From positions 15,969 through 79,968 of the forward strand of contig CAZIUL010000016.1 of assembly GCA_964542475.1 (NCBI GenBank): a stretch of DNA of 64,000 bases, given 5' to 3'. A program made the translations under genes and the position numbers. The notes below the pieces were generated by a model that saw nothing but the letters and a program-made list of their open reading frames with translations, made no database searches and had not been told where the DNA came from. This DNA is from CAZIUL01 sp964542475 (GTDB lineage Bacteria; Planctomycetota; B15-G4; CAYZWU01). Below are positions 24,574 to 33,577 of the stretch, piece after piece (within the stretch, counting starts at the first letter, position 1; every line of letters begins with the position of its first letter).

Positions 24574-26868
24574 TCAGTTTTTCAGGAGCAGCTCGATAGC
24601 ATCCGCTTCCTGTTTCAGGGTGTCGTCCCCGATGTTTTCCATTTCATTCTCGAAATAGGTCACGAACCGGGCGAACAGCTTTCTGTATTCGCCGTTCACC
24701 ACGAGCTGCCTGCTCGCGCGCTCCCACCTTCCGAGCCTGGGCGACACCCTCCCGGGAACGGTGATCCCCCATTCAGGCGTGATGAGAAGGTCCTTTTCGC
24801 CGCACCACGCCAGCGTGTCAGGCGAGATCTCGCTCATGCGCTCGTCAATGAGCCAATCCTTGAGCATGTTCGCGTACCTTGCGAGAAGCACGGCCTTGCG
24901 GATGCCGGTGGAGTCGAAGTGCTCGGCCTCGTAGTCAGCGAAGCGTATGGTGCGCGAGGAGATCTGTTCCCTGCCATAACGGTCCTCGAGCCTGACACGA
25001 AGGTTGATCTCGTCATCAACAGGCGCTGCCTTGCGCGATAGCTTCAGAAGAACCACTCCGCCCTTGGTTTTTCCCTCGCGCCTGGGGCTCGGAAAGAGGG
25101 TGTTCACTTTCATGAGCGTACCATTTGCCTCATCGGCCAGGGGGCTGCCGTAAACCTTGTCGATCCTGTACCCCCCGGATTCCAGGTTAAGTTGCAGCCC
25201 GAAAACGAGCGGGGTGACCATGAAATCGAACTCTTCATCCATACGTTTCTCGAACTCTTCACCGGAATGGACGCTCAGGTAGTTGGCGCCGCGGGTCTTG
25301 GTGATGGCTTCCACGAGCTCGGAGTTGAAATCCACACCCACTCCCACGACAGAGGTGTAGATCCTGTCTCCGGAGTTTCTCATCAGCCTGCCCAGAAGCC
25401 CCTTTTCGCTCAGCTCGCCCTGGTTGGGCATGGCGTCCGTGATGAAGATGATGCGGTTCTCGTACTCGCCCGAATCCGTTCCCTCGGCTATGCCCTGGTA
25501 GAGGTCGGTGCCGAGCCGCATGCCGTCGGACATGTTGGTGCTGCCGTCCGCGCGAAGCGAGCGGATGTGGCTTCTTATCGCTTCCATGTCGGTCTCGCCC
25601 ACGAGGCTGAGAGGCTTGGCAATATGTGCAATGTCGCGGAAGATCACCACGCCGAAACGGTCCCCGGGATTCAGGTGATCGAGCATGGCAAGCAGGCTTT
25701 GCTTGGCAACCTCGATCTTTATCCTGGAATCCGGTTCATCGTTTTTACGGTTTCCGCTGCTGTCGTAGCTGTACTTGTCGAACCGCTCCTTCATCGATCC
25801 GCTCACATCGAGCACAACGACCAGGTTGAGCTTTTTGCGCTCGATCGAGGTTAGCCCGCTGTTGAGGCCCACGGTCAGGTAGTACTCCTTTCGCCCGGAA
25901 AAGGGATCCCTGGTCACGGCCGCGCAGTAGCTCGGATAGAAAAGGTCGTCGCAGCGGTACGTATCGCCCGTATCGAAGTAGTAGTCGTAGAAAAGCCCCT
26001 CGTATGTGATGTCGGTCGGCGCGGGCAGGAAGCCGTTTTCAATGTTCTCGCGGAAGTTCTGGATATCCTTTGCGCCGCCCACGCTGAACCCGAACTCTTT
26101 GCGCCCTCTCCCGGCCAGGGGACCGCGGCGCTTGAGCTGTTTTAGCTCAACACCGTTGACCGCTTTGTTCCGGATCTCGTTCATGGCAGTGGTTCCACCC
26201 AGCCCGGTAGAGGCGTTGCCAGGGTTCGAAGGAGGTGCTGAGTTACTGTATCCCAGCGACCTTAACTCGTATCTCAGCGACCTCGACTCCAAGCTGTCGA
26301 CCATTTTGACATGCACGTTTTCTCGGATCTGGGGCACATTCGACGCCCTCACCTGTGGTTGGCTGATGGAATCAGTGATGATTTTATTCCTGTTCCCCAG
26401 CGCCCAGTCATCCGTTTTTTTAATCATGTTCCCGTTGCCTGCTGTCTCGATGCTCCTTGCTAATGTGTGCTCTTCGAAGGGGGGATTCGAGACCGGGAAG
26501 TTCTCCGGGCTGCCTTTGAAGGTCGGTTGCATCTCGTTGAACAGAAGTATGGCTGAAACAAGAACCACTGCTGCAGCGGCAAAGGCAGTGATATAGCCCA
26601 GATTCTGCATCCGCGACCGCCTGCCCAATTCGCGAAGCTCGACCCCCTGCTCCCTGAATATCCGGTCCATTACCGGTTGGTCAAGGCCTGCCCTGGAGAG
26701 GTTCCGCCCGTCCTCAAGGAGCCGCTCGTGGAGCTTCTTGTGCTCTTCCCACTCGGTTTTGCACTCCCTGCACCGTTCCAGGTGTGCGGCCAGCTCATTC
26801 GCTTCCTTTTCCTTTAGAAGCCCTTCCGCGTAGAGAACCAGTTTTTCTCGACAATTTTCGCACTTCAT
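24574..26868 (-). CDS. vWA-domain protein with fused N-terminal anti-sigma zinc finger
   Basis: 764 residues. Residues 1-50 are a zf-HC2-type anti-sigma zinc finger (Cys6, His29, Cys33, Cys36). A transmembrane helix lies at 91-112, a low-complexity periplasmic linker runs to about 255, and then comes a YfbK-like von Willebrand A module. MIDAS residues are intact: DVSGSM (354-359), Thr444 in GSTNMSDG and Asp478 in ITDAMPN. The C-terminus has the DUF3520-like tail typical of YfbK. Its ATG overlaps the ECF sigma gene stop (ATGA), so the zinc finger probably holds that sigma factor at the membrane while the vWA domain senses something outside. A paralogue without zinc finger is at 47106. Confidence 0.88.
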   Translation of the reverse strand: MKCENCREKLVLYAEGLLKEKEANELAAHLERCRECKTEWEEHKKLHERLLEDGRNLSRAGLDQPVMDRIFREQGVELRELGRRSRMQNLGYITAFAAAAVVLVSAILLFNEMQPTFKGSPENFPVSNPPFEEHTLARSIETAGNGNMIKKTDDWALGNRNKIITDSISQPQVRASNVPQIRENVHVKMVDSLESRSLRYELRSLGYSNSAPPSNPGNASTGLGGTTAMNEIRNKAVNGVELKQLKRRGPLAGRGRKEFGFSVGGAKDIQNFRENIENGFLPAPTDITYEGLFYDYYFDTGDTYRCDDLFYPSYCAAVTRDPFSGRKEYYLTVGLNSGLTSIERKKLNLVVVLDVSGSMKERFDKYSYDSSGNRKNDEPDSRIKIEVAKQSLLAMLDHLNPGDRFGVVIFRDIAHIAKPLSLVGETDMEAIRSHIRSLRADGSTNMSDGMRLGTDLYQGIAEGTDSGEYENRIIFITDAMPNQGELSEKGLLGRLMRNSGDRIYTSVVGVGVDFNSELVEAITKTRGANYLSVHSGEEFEKRMDEEFDFMVTPLVFGLQLNLESGGYRIDKVYGSPLADEANGTLMKVNTLFPSPRREGKTKGGVVLLKLSRKAAPVDDEINLRVRLEDRYGREQISSRTIRFADYEAEHFDSTGIRKAVLLARYANMLKDWLIDERMSEISPDTLAWCGEKDLLITPEWGITVPGRVSPRLGRWERASRQLVVNGEYRKLFARFVTYFENEMENIGDDTLKQEADAIELLLKN

Positions 26869-27425
26869 GATTGCACCTCGGATTTATCGCGCTCGTGATC
26901 GATGTCTTGAAGCGATTCACGGAGCTTGGTGTAGGCCCTGGAGAGCCTTTTTGTTATTGTACCTGTTGCCACATTCAGTTTTTTTGCCACCTCGGAGCAG
27001 GACCATCCGCCGTAGTACCTCAGAAGAACCGTCTCCCTGCAGGGATCAGGCAGGCGTGCCACGGCGCGCTCGAGGCAGGCATCGCTCTTATGCCCGGCAG
27101 ACACCGCGGCTTCCAGCTCGAGCCGGGCGGAGTCTATGCCGCGGGCGTTCTTTTGTTGTTTCTCCACCCTTGCCTGTTCCTTTGCCACGCGCTTGGCAAT
27201 GCCGAGAAGCCATGAGAAGTACAGCTCCGGTTTATCGAGCTTTTTGAGTGAAAAATAAGCCCGGACAAAGCTCTCCTGTGCCGCCTCCTCCGCCTGTTCC
27301 CGGTCTCCCAGTCTTCCCGTAAGGTATGTCAGAAGTCCGGCCTGGTAGCGGCTGACGAGCCGGCGATACTCGTCAGGATGCCCGTTCAGGCACTGTTCGA
27401 TGCATTCCCGGTCGCTTGAGCTCAT
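26865..27425 (-). CDS. ECF-type RNA polymerase sigma factor
   Basis: 186 residues, normal for the group. Region 2 is about 20-90 (LVSRYQAGLLTYLTGRLGDREQAEEAAQESFVRAY) and region 4 about 115-170 (LPDPCRETVLLRYYGGWSCSEVAKKLNVATGTITKRLSRA). These bind -10 and -35 elements of a dedicated promoter set. It overlaps its probable anti-sigma partner by four bases. It is likely released by a signal passing through the fused vWA protein, and such operons are often self-activated, although no clear ECF promoter was identified upstream. Target genes are unknown; the vWA paralogue at 47106 is one candidate. Confidence 0.9.
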   Translation of the reverse strand: MSSSDRECIEQCLNGHPDEYRRLVSRYQAGLLTYLTGRLGDREQAEEAAQESFVRAYFSLKKLDKPELYFSWLLGIAKRVAKEQARVEKQQKNARGIDSARLELEAAVSAGHKSDACLERAVARLPDPCRETVLLRYYGGWSCSEVAKKLNVATGTITKRLSRAYTKLRESLQDIDHERDKSEVQS

Positions 27426-27608
27426 GATCGGTCCCTCTTGTCTCGTTTATCTGCGCTGACTCGATTCAGGTTCGAACCCTCATCTCTTTAGTGTGATACG
27501 CGGCCCGTTTTGCGGCCGGAAAATCAAAAAATGTTGTAATTCCAGGTTCGCGTTGAATAAATTCCAACGAGTTGATCAGCACCGTTTCCGAAATAAAGGA
27601 GCATATCA

Positions 27609-29744
27609 ATGAACCGAATCAGAGACAACGTTCTCAGAAACACCGCGTGTTTTCTGGTTTCCTCCTGTTTGCTGTCGATTTCGGCTTTCATGCCTGGCTG
27701 CGCCGATTCCGGCGAGGAGGAAGCCCGGCTGGTTGTCGGCCGGCCGCCTGAGACAGCGGTCAAAAACGTGATCGATGTTGTCCACGACCGCAAGATCACG
27801 GACCCGTACCGCTGGCTGGAGGACCAGGAATCGCCCGAGACCAGGGAGTGGATCCGGAAGCAGAACGAGTACGCCGATTCGATACTCGGGCAAATCCCGG
27901 GACAGGACGCCTTGAGGGAGAAGGTTGCAGGCTATTTGAAGATCGACACGATCTCAGCCCCGATCGCCAGGGGCGGGCGCTATTTCCTCACCAAAAGGAA
28001 GGCGGACCAGGCGCTGGGCGTCATCTACATGCGCGAGGGGCTGGATGGCGCGGACCGGGTTCTCATCGATCCCCATTCCATGAGCGAGGATCATACAACA
28101 AACGTGGGCATAGTGGACATTTCCAGGGACGGCAAGCTGCTGGCCTACAACGTGCGCGACGGCGGCGTGGATGAGACCGAGATCAGGATCATGGACGTGG
28201 ACACCGGTAAAGACCTTCCAGACGTGCTTCCGGAAGCCTACTACATGGGCCTGTCGTTTGAGCCCGACAACAGCGGCTTTTACTACAACAAGTACACAGA
28301 GCAGGGTTCGCGCGCCTACTACCACGAAATGGGAGGCGATGTCAGCGACGACAGGCTGGTCTTCGGCGAAGGCGTCACTCCGGAAAAGATCGCGTTTGTC
28401 GGCCTGTCCGAAGACGGCAGGTGGCTGATAGCGCATCTCATGCACGGCACATCAGGACCCACGGAGGTCTATCTGAAGGAGGCTGCCAAGGACAACTCCT
28501 GGAGGACGGTGATCAACGACGGGAGATCCCGTTCGTTCGCCCAGATGGCCGGCGATGTGCTGCTCATACAAACCAACCTTGATGCGCCCAACCAGCGCGT
28601 CATGACAGCCGATCCAAAGGCCCCGTCGGTTGAGAACTGGCGCGAGCTGGTCCCGGAAGAAGAGGTGGCTGTGCTTGAAGGCTCCGCCGGGATCGGAGGA
28701 GCGGTCGTTGTCAGCTACCTCGATAACGTGAAGAACGTGACAAGGATATACGGCCTTGACGGAAACCTGGTTCGCGAGGTCGAAATGGAGGGCATGGGCA
28801 GTTTCGGCGCGGGCAGCGGGACCTGGGAGAGCAGCGAGGCGTTCTTCTACTTTTCGAGCTTCCACGTTCCGCCGACCATCTACCGCTATGACATGGACAC
28901 CGGAAAGAAAAGCGTCTGGGCAAGGATCGATGTGCCTGTTGACAGCGACGGCATGGTGCTGAATCAGGTTTTTTACACGTCGAAGGACGGCACACGCGTG
29001 CCCATGTTCGTCCTGCATGGCAAAGAGATCGATCTCGACGGCAAGAACCCGGCGCTGCTCACGGGCTACGGCGGCTTCAACGCCAGCATGACGCCTTCGT
29101 TCAGCGGCCTGGGCTCGCTGTGGGTGGAAAGCGGCGGAGTCTACTGCGTTGCGAACCTGCGCGGCGGAGGCGAGTTCGGCGAAAAGTGGCACCAGGCCGG
29201 CATGCTAGAGAACAAGCAGAACGTGTTCGACGACTTCATCGCGGCCGGGGAGTGGCTAGTGGAGAACGGGTACACCTCTCCCGAGCGGCTGGGCATCATG
29301 GGCGGCAGCAACGGAGGCCTGCTGGTCGGAGCATGCCTGGTCCAGAAACCGTGCCTGTACGGCGCTGTGATATGTACCTACCCGCTGCTCGACATGGTTC
29401 GGTATCACGAATGCCTTGTGGGGCGGCTCTGGATCGCGGAGTACGGATCGAGCGATGATCCGGAACAATTCGAATTCATCCGCGCCTACTCGCCTTACCA
29501 CAACGCTGAAGACGGGGCTGATTTTCCGGCGACCTTGTTCATAACCGGCGACGGTGACACGCGCGTGGACCCGATGCACGCGCGGAAGATGACCGCCCTG
29601 CTCCAGGCGAAACGCGGGGGCGACAATCCGATCATGCTTCGGTACCACATAAAGGCGGGCCACTCCGGCGGCATGCCGGTCAAGGAGCAGATAGACGAGA
29701 CCACAGAGATGCTGAGCTTCCTGAAATGGCGGCTAGCGCGGTGA
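27609..29744 (+). CDS. Prolyl oligopeptidase family serine peptidase, lipoprotein
   Basis: 711 residues, S9A size. A signal peptide with lipobox FMPGC (Cys31) places it in the envelope, unlike most cytosolic prolyl oligopeptidases. The family opening DPYRWLEDQESPETREWIRKQN is followed by a seven-bladed propeller (about 110-440) and an alpha/beta hydrolase domain. The catalytic triad is visible: Ser567 in GGSNGG, Asp650 in GDTRVD and His685 in KAGHSGG. It should cleave short peptides after proline. AAAGGAG precedes the ATG. It stands alone, divergent from the sigma factor operon and convergent with the sulfatase at 29775. Peptide scavenging is the likely role. Confidence 0.95.
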   Translation: MNRIRDNVLRNTACFLVSSCLLSISAFMPGCADSGEEEARLVVGRPPETAVKNVIDVVHDRKITDPYRWLEDQESPETREWIRKQNEYADSILGQIPGQDALREKVAGYLKIDTISAPIARGGRYFLTKRKADQALGVIYMREGLDGADRVLIDPHSMSEDHTTNVGIVDISRDGKLLAYNVRDGGVDETEIRIMDVDTGKDLPDVLPEAYYMGLSFEPDNSGFYYNKYTEQGSRAYYHEMGGDVSDDRLVFGEGVTPEKIAFVGLSEDGRWLIAHLMHGTSGPTEVYLKEAAKDNSWRTVINDGRSRSFAQMAGDVLLIQTNLDAPNQRVMTADPKAPSVENWRELVPEEEVAVLEGSAGIGGAVVVSYLDNVKNVTRIYGLDGNLVREVEMEGMGSFGAGSGTWESSEAFFYFSSFHVPPTIYRYDMDTGKKSVWARIDVPVDSDGMVLNQVFYTSKDGTRVPMFVLHGKEIDLDGKNPALLTGYGGFNASMTPSFSGLGSLWVESGGVYCVANLRGGGEFGEKWHQAGMLENKQNVFDDFIAAGEWLVENGYTSPERLGIMGGSNGGLLVGACLVQKPCLYGAVICTYPLLDMVRYHECLVGRLWIAEYGSSDDPEQFEFIRAYSPYHNAEDGADFPATLFITGDGDTRVDPMHARKMTALLQAKRGGDNPIMLRYHIKAGHSGGMPVKEQIDETTEMLSFLKWRLAR

Positions 29745-29774
29745 CAGCGGGGCGACAGAAGCCCGCGGGGCGGA

Positions 29775-31619
29775 TCATGCGTCCTTGAGAAAGAGAACAT
29801 CGACCTGAAGGGGGCCTTTTGTTTTTCCTTCGAGATCGAGGTCGATACTCAGGTTCGCGGGACCCTTGTGAAGGAAAACGTTTTCGAAAAAAAGCTCCGC
29901 CGCTTCCTCGTGGATGTACATGACAACTTCACACCCGCCGATCTTCAAAGTCGCCTTGCCGGGCGAGCCTGTTTCCGGAAAACGAGCCTTGATGTCGTAC
30001 CGGCCCGGTCTCGCGACGTGCAGCATCCATTGACCGTTCGATCCGCCTGCCCAGGGCTTTCCCTGGATGTGGCGCCAGTCCTGGCGCGTTAGAGTCACCG
30101 GGTTCTCGTACGGTGTGCCGATGTGGATGCGCGGGGGCGCGTAGTTGTCCGGCCGGGTTGTGCTCACATCCTCGAACCACCTCTCGTACGCCTCGCGCAT
30201 ACTCTTCACCACCTCGGGGCGTTCGGCCGCAAGGTCGCGTGTTTCAAGCGGGTCGTTATCCATGTCGTACAGCTCGAACTTCGGCTCGCCTGAGAAGCTG
30301 TCGTGCCCGAACCCGCTCGGATGGAGCAGCTTCCATCTCCGGCTCCGCGCTGCGAAGTGGTGGTACTTCACAGGCACATCCCCTCGGTGCGACTGGATGA
30401 CCAAGGTCCTGTCAGGCCACACCGCAGCTTCACTTTTCCCTGCTGCCCGGCCCTCGAGCAGCGGCAGAAAGCTTCTTCCGTCCAGAGCTATCTTGCCGGG
30501 CGCTTCAACCCCGCAAGCGTCAAGAATGGTGGGCATCACGTCGATATGCGCCGCGGGCGTGCCTGACGAACAGCCGGCCTCAAGCCTGCCCGGCCAGCGC
30601 ATGAAAAAAGGCGAGCGGATACCACCCTCGTACACCTCTGATTTGCATCCGCGCATCCCTGCCACGTAGCGCCGTGTGTTTGGCCCGTTGTCCGTCATGA
30701 AGATCACGATGGTGTCGCGCGTGATATCGAGCTCCTCCAGCTTTGCAAACAACCTTCCCACGTTCTCATCGATGTTCGTGATCATGGAAAAGATACGCGC
30801 CACACTGTCGGTGTTGCTCTTTTCAGGCAGTGCGTGCCCGACCTCCTGCGGGAAACGGCTGTTGGAAAGATCCATCCCGGAATACTTTTCCAGGAGCTTC
30901 TGAGGCACATCGTGAAGCGGGCCGTGAGGAGCGTTTGTTGGGATGTACGCGAAGAAGCTGCGCTTGTCATCGCGACACTTTTCGATCCAGTCGCAGGCTG
31001 ACTCGAAATAGATGTCCGTGCAATACCCCTTTGGCTGAACCTCGCAGCCGTTGTGGAAAAGGACCGGGTTCGTGTACTTTCGCTCCCCTTCGGGAGGGTC
31101 GGAAGGCTGGCCGATGCCGCCCCCGCGGTGAACGAGCGCCTCCTCGAACCCCTGATCCTGCGGCCGCATGGGATGGTTGTCGCCAAGGTGCCACTTGCCG
31201 AAGATCCCGGTGGCATACCCTGCATCGCGCAGAACCTCGGCCACGGTAACCTCTTCCGGGTCCATCATGGCCCTGCCGATATAGGTGTCTATGCAGCGCG
31301 TGCGATAGTTGTACCGGCCGGTCATGAGGCACGCGCGGGTTGGCGCGCACACCGGGCTCACGTAGAAGTTTGTCATCTCAGCGCTTCGCGCAGCCATGGC
31401 ATCGATATTCGGAGTGAATATGAGGGGATTTCCCTTGATCCCGAGATCGCCGTACCCCTGGTCATCGGTCATGATGAGCACAACGTTCGGCCTTTTTGCG
31501 CCATCCTTCACCAGCGGACGGGTATGCGCGCATCCATTCACCGCGCCCGCGGCCGCGCCGAGAAAGACGCCTTTCATAAAATCCCGCCTGTTCCAGCGAT
31601 CCGCTTTCGAAGAAACCAT
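29775..31619 (-). CDS. Sulfatase (Cys-type), Tat-type signal
   Basis: 614 residues. RRDFMKGVFLGAAAGAVNGC resembles a Tat signal and also ends in a possible lipobox. The catalytic core is complete: metal ligands in IMTDDQGYGD (Asp52, Asp53), the formylglycine motif CAPTR at 91-95 and a following LMTGRY. The Cys form needs a formylglycine-generating or anSME enzyme from elsewhere in the genome. Later segments FGKWHLGDNHP and FMTDNGPNTRRYVAGMRGCKSEVYEGGIRSP are typical of arylsulfatase-A-like carbohydrate sulfatases. An extra C-terminal beta domain (about 500-614) may bind substrate. The substrate is probably a sulfated polysaccharide; neighbouring glycan genes support this but do not identify it. 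Confidence 0.94.
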   Translation of the reverse strand: MVSSKADRWNRRDFMKGVFLGAAAGAVNGCAHTRPLVKDGAKRPNVVLIMTDDQGYGDLGIKGNPLIFTPNIDAMAARSAEMTNFYVSPVCAPTRACLMTGRYNYRTRCIDTYIGRAMMDPEEVTVAEVLRDAGYATGIFGKWHLGDNHPMRPQDQGFEEALVHRGGGIGQPSDPPEGERKYTNPVLFHNGCEVQPKGYCTDIYFESACDWIEKCRDDKRSFFAYIPTNAPHGPLHDVPQKLLEKYSGMDLSNSRFPQEVGHALPEKSNTDSVARIFSMITNIDENVGRLFAKLEELDITRDTIVIFMTDNGPNTRRYVAGMRGCKSEVYEGGIRSPFFMRWPGRLEAGCSSGTPAAHIDVMPTILDACGVEAPGKIALDGRSFLPLLEGRAAGKSEAAVWPDRTLVIQSHRGDVPVKYHHFAARSRRWKLLHPSGFGHDSFSGEPKFELYDMDNDPLETRDLAAERPEVVKSMREAYERWFEDVSTTRPDNYAPPRIHIGTPYENPVTLTRQDWRHIQGKPWAGGSNGQWMLHVARPGRYDIKARFPETGSPGKATLKIGGCEVVMYIHEEAAELFFENVFLHKGPANLSIDLDLEGKTKGPLQVDVLFLKDA

Positions 31620-31659
31620 GACTCATTCCTTTTTTTCGGGACATTTTATCATGAGAGGA

Positions 31660-31684
31660 GAAAGGTTTCCTGACACTCTTTTCG
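31660..31684. repeat. Degenerate copy of the TTCCTGAC intergenic element
   Basis: GAAAGGTTTCCTGACACTCTTTTC resembles the element at 58870 (AAAAAGGTTCCTGACCACTTTTT) in order and flanks. It is in a divergent intergenic region and has lost most of the stem. The resemblance may be partly chance. Confidence 0.3.
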
Positions 31685-31768
31685 TAAAACTACACACTTC
31701 ACAAAAAAGCGCGAACAAGTTATCTTCAGCGGGATGATCAAGATCTCCCCGTTTTTCAGGAATCCCGG

Positions 31769-33550
31769 ATGAGCACGATCAACGACCATGTAAACAGCCC
31801 CGAAGGCGCGAAGACCCTTGTCAACAACCTGAAGGCCCTGGTTGCAAAGGACAAGCAGGTTGCCGCGCGCCTAGGTTATCCGGTTGGGAACAGGCAGTTG
31901 CGCCAGACGGCCGGAAAGCCGGTGGAGTACTGCTACCGCCGCGGATGGTATCCTCTGGGCATGGATGAGGCGGCGGTCGAGTCATCTTTTGAGGGGAAGG
32001 ACCTTTCGCGCGGGGCGTTTTTCTTCGGCCTCGGGCTGGGCGAGCATGCAGCAGCGTTCATCGAACATCATCCTGATTTACCGGTCACGATCTGGGACCG
32101 CGACCCGTGGCTGATCCGCCTTTTTTTGATGGCCCACGACCTGTCGGACCCCATTGCGTCAGGAAGGCTGCGCATCGCGCTTTGCGCCGACCTACTCGAT
32201 TTCATAGAAGCCGGCCAAGAGCTCCCGGTGGTGAAGCACCCGCTGCTTTCAAGGATCTACCGCAACGAGCTTCTTCTCTTGAACGGCGGCATCGGGAAGA
32301 AACGGGCGGCTCTCTGCGAGGGCGAGCTTTTCGTTGATGACGTGGCAAAGGCCCTTCGCCACGAGGGCTACAGCGTTTTCACACTGGATCCTGTTGTGCT
32401 TTCCCTACAGGAGATGGCTCACGCGGTGGACCGGTTCAAGCCCGCTTTCCTGAGCGTCATCGATTACAAGAACGGCCTGGCCGAGTTTTGCAGCGTGAAA
32501 GGGATCAGCCTTCTCTGCTGGGAGGTCAACCCTACCACGGACAGAATAACGCCGTGCAAGGCTAATACCGACAGTGTAAACATCTTTACCTACCGCTCAA
32601 GCCAGGTGCCGGAGTTCGAAAAAGCCGGGTTTCGCAACGTGGAGTACATGCCGCTTGCAGCGGACCCCGAGCAGCGCAAATCCATTGTGCTTGATGAGAA
32701 CGACACGGCAAAATACTCCGCGGATCTGTCGTTCGTGGGATCAAGCATGGTGGAGGTGGCTGAAACGCACAGGAAAGCTTTTCTCGCGCTTTTTGAGAGG
32801 GCTTGTGCGGACGATGCCCCTGCTCTTGCGCGTGTGCCTGTGCTGATGCGCGAGGTGCTCGAAGCGCAGCACGCTGACTTTTCAACGTTTCGCATCCCAG
32901 AGCTTTTCCATGAAAAGTTCGGCGGCATCATGAAAAAAGTGTCTCTCGACGAGAATGGCAATGACCCGGTAAAGCTTCTGTCCGAGGTGGCGGCTTCCGA
33001 GAAGAGGTTCGCTTACATCAGCGCGTTCGGGAACAGATGGATACGTGTGTGGGGCGATCCGGGCTGGGATATGCTTTCGGGGAGCGGCGTGCGGTACATG
33101 GGGCTCGCCGGTCACAAGCGCGAGCTGTCGAAGATCTACAACGGGACCGCGGTCAACATCGATATCAATCGTCTTTACCAGGCGGACATCATACCCATGC
33201 GCGTGTTTGACATCCTGGCCTGCGGCGGATTTCTGATCGCAGAACACAGCCCGGCCCTGAAGGGGATTTTCCGCGTTGGTGAAGAGCTTGAAACATACCG
33301 CACGCTTGAAGAGTTTCGAGAGAAGGTTGATTACTACCTGAAAAACCCCCAAAAGGCGCGTTCAATTGCAAAGCGCGGCATGGAGCGGGTTCGCTCCGAC
33401 CACACCGTGGCGGTGCGTGTGCGCCGCATGCTGGATTGCATCGAAGGTGACAGCATCGCTGCAGGCAGCGGGGGCGGCGGCACAACCGGGCGTTCCTTCA
33501 AGCGTACGTCCGGGGGCGCAGATGGCCCAGGCATGAAACATGGCGCATGA
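31769..33550 (+). CDS. CgeB-like glycosyltransferase (GT-B fold)
   Basis: 593 residues, cytosolic. The N-terminal third (GAFFFGLGLGEHAAAFIEHHPDLPVTIWDRDPWLIR) has a Rossmann-like feel. The middle resembles the DUF3880/CgeB N-domain (FLSVIDYKNGLAEFC, WEVNPTTDRITPC, YMPLAADPE). The C-terminal Glyco_trans_1_2 domain has YMGLAGHKRELSKIYNGTAVNIDINR, then MRVFDILACGGFLIAE and the trailing YYLKNPQKARSIAKRGMERV. This arrangement fits spore-coat or flagellin-type glycosyltransferases that decorate proteins or glycans, and is typical of large glycosylation loci. The C-terminal 35 residues are low-complexity (Gly/Ser). The PD-(D/E)XK gene begins 27 bases later. Donor and acceptor are unknown. Confidence 0.82.
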   Translation: MSTINDHVNSPEGAKTLVNNLKALVAKDKQVAARLGYPVGNRQLRQTAGKPVEYCYRRGWYPLGMDEAAVESSFEGKDLSRGAFFFGLGLGEHAAAFIEHHPDLPVTIWDRDPWLIRLFLMAHDLSDPIASGRLRIALCADLLDFIEAGQELPVVKHPLLSRIYRNELLLLNGGIGKKRAALCEGELFVDDVAKALRHEGYSVFTLDPVVLSLQEMAHAVDRFKPAFLSVIDYKNGLAEFCSVKGISLLCWEVNPTTDRITPCKANTDSVNIFTYRSSQVPEFEKAGFRNVEYMPLAADPEQRKSIVLDENDTAKYSADLSFVGSSMVEVAETHRKAFLALFERACADDAPALARVPVLMREVLEAQHADFSTFRIPELFHEKFGGIMKKVSLDENGNDPVKLLSEVAASEKRFAYISAFGNRWIRVWGDPGWDMLSGSGVRYMGLAGHKRELSKIYNGTAVNIDINRLYQADIIPMRVFDILACGGFLIAEHSPALKGIFRVGEELETYRTLEEFREKVDYYLKNPQKARSIAKRGMERVRSDHTVAVRVRRMLDCIEGDSIAAGSGGGGTTGRSFKRTSGGADGPGMKHGA

Positions 33551-33577
33551 GAAACACACGGCAGCAAAGGCGGTGGC

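Noticed and set aside
27465..27485. GGTTCGAACCC resembling a tRNA T-loop
   Set aside because: Flanking bases do not give a full T-stem, and no acceptor stem, anticodon arm or D-arm can be built around it on either strand.
29745..29774. GC-rich inverted repeat after the prolyl oligopeptidase gene as a terminator
   Set aside because: The stem has a bulge and no U-run follows it.
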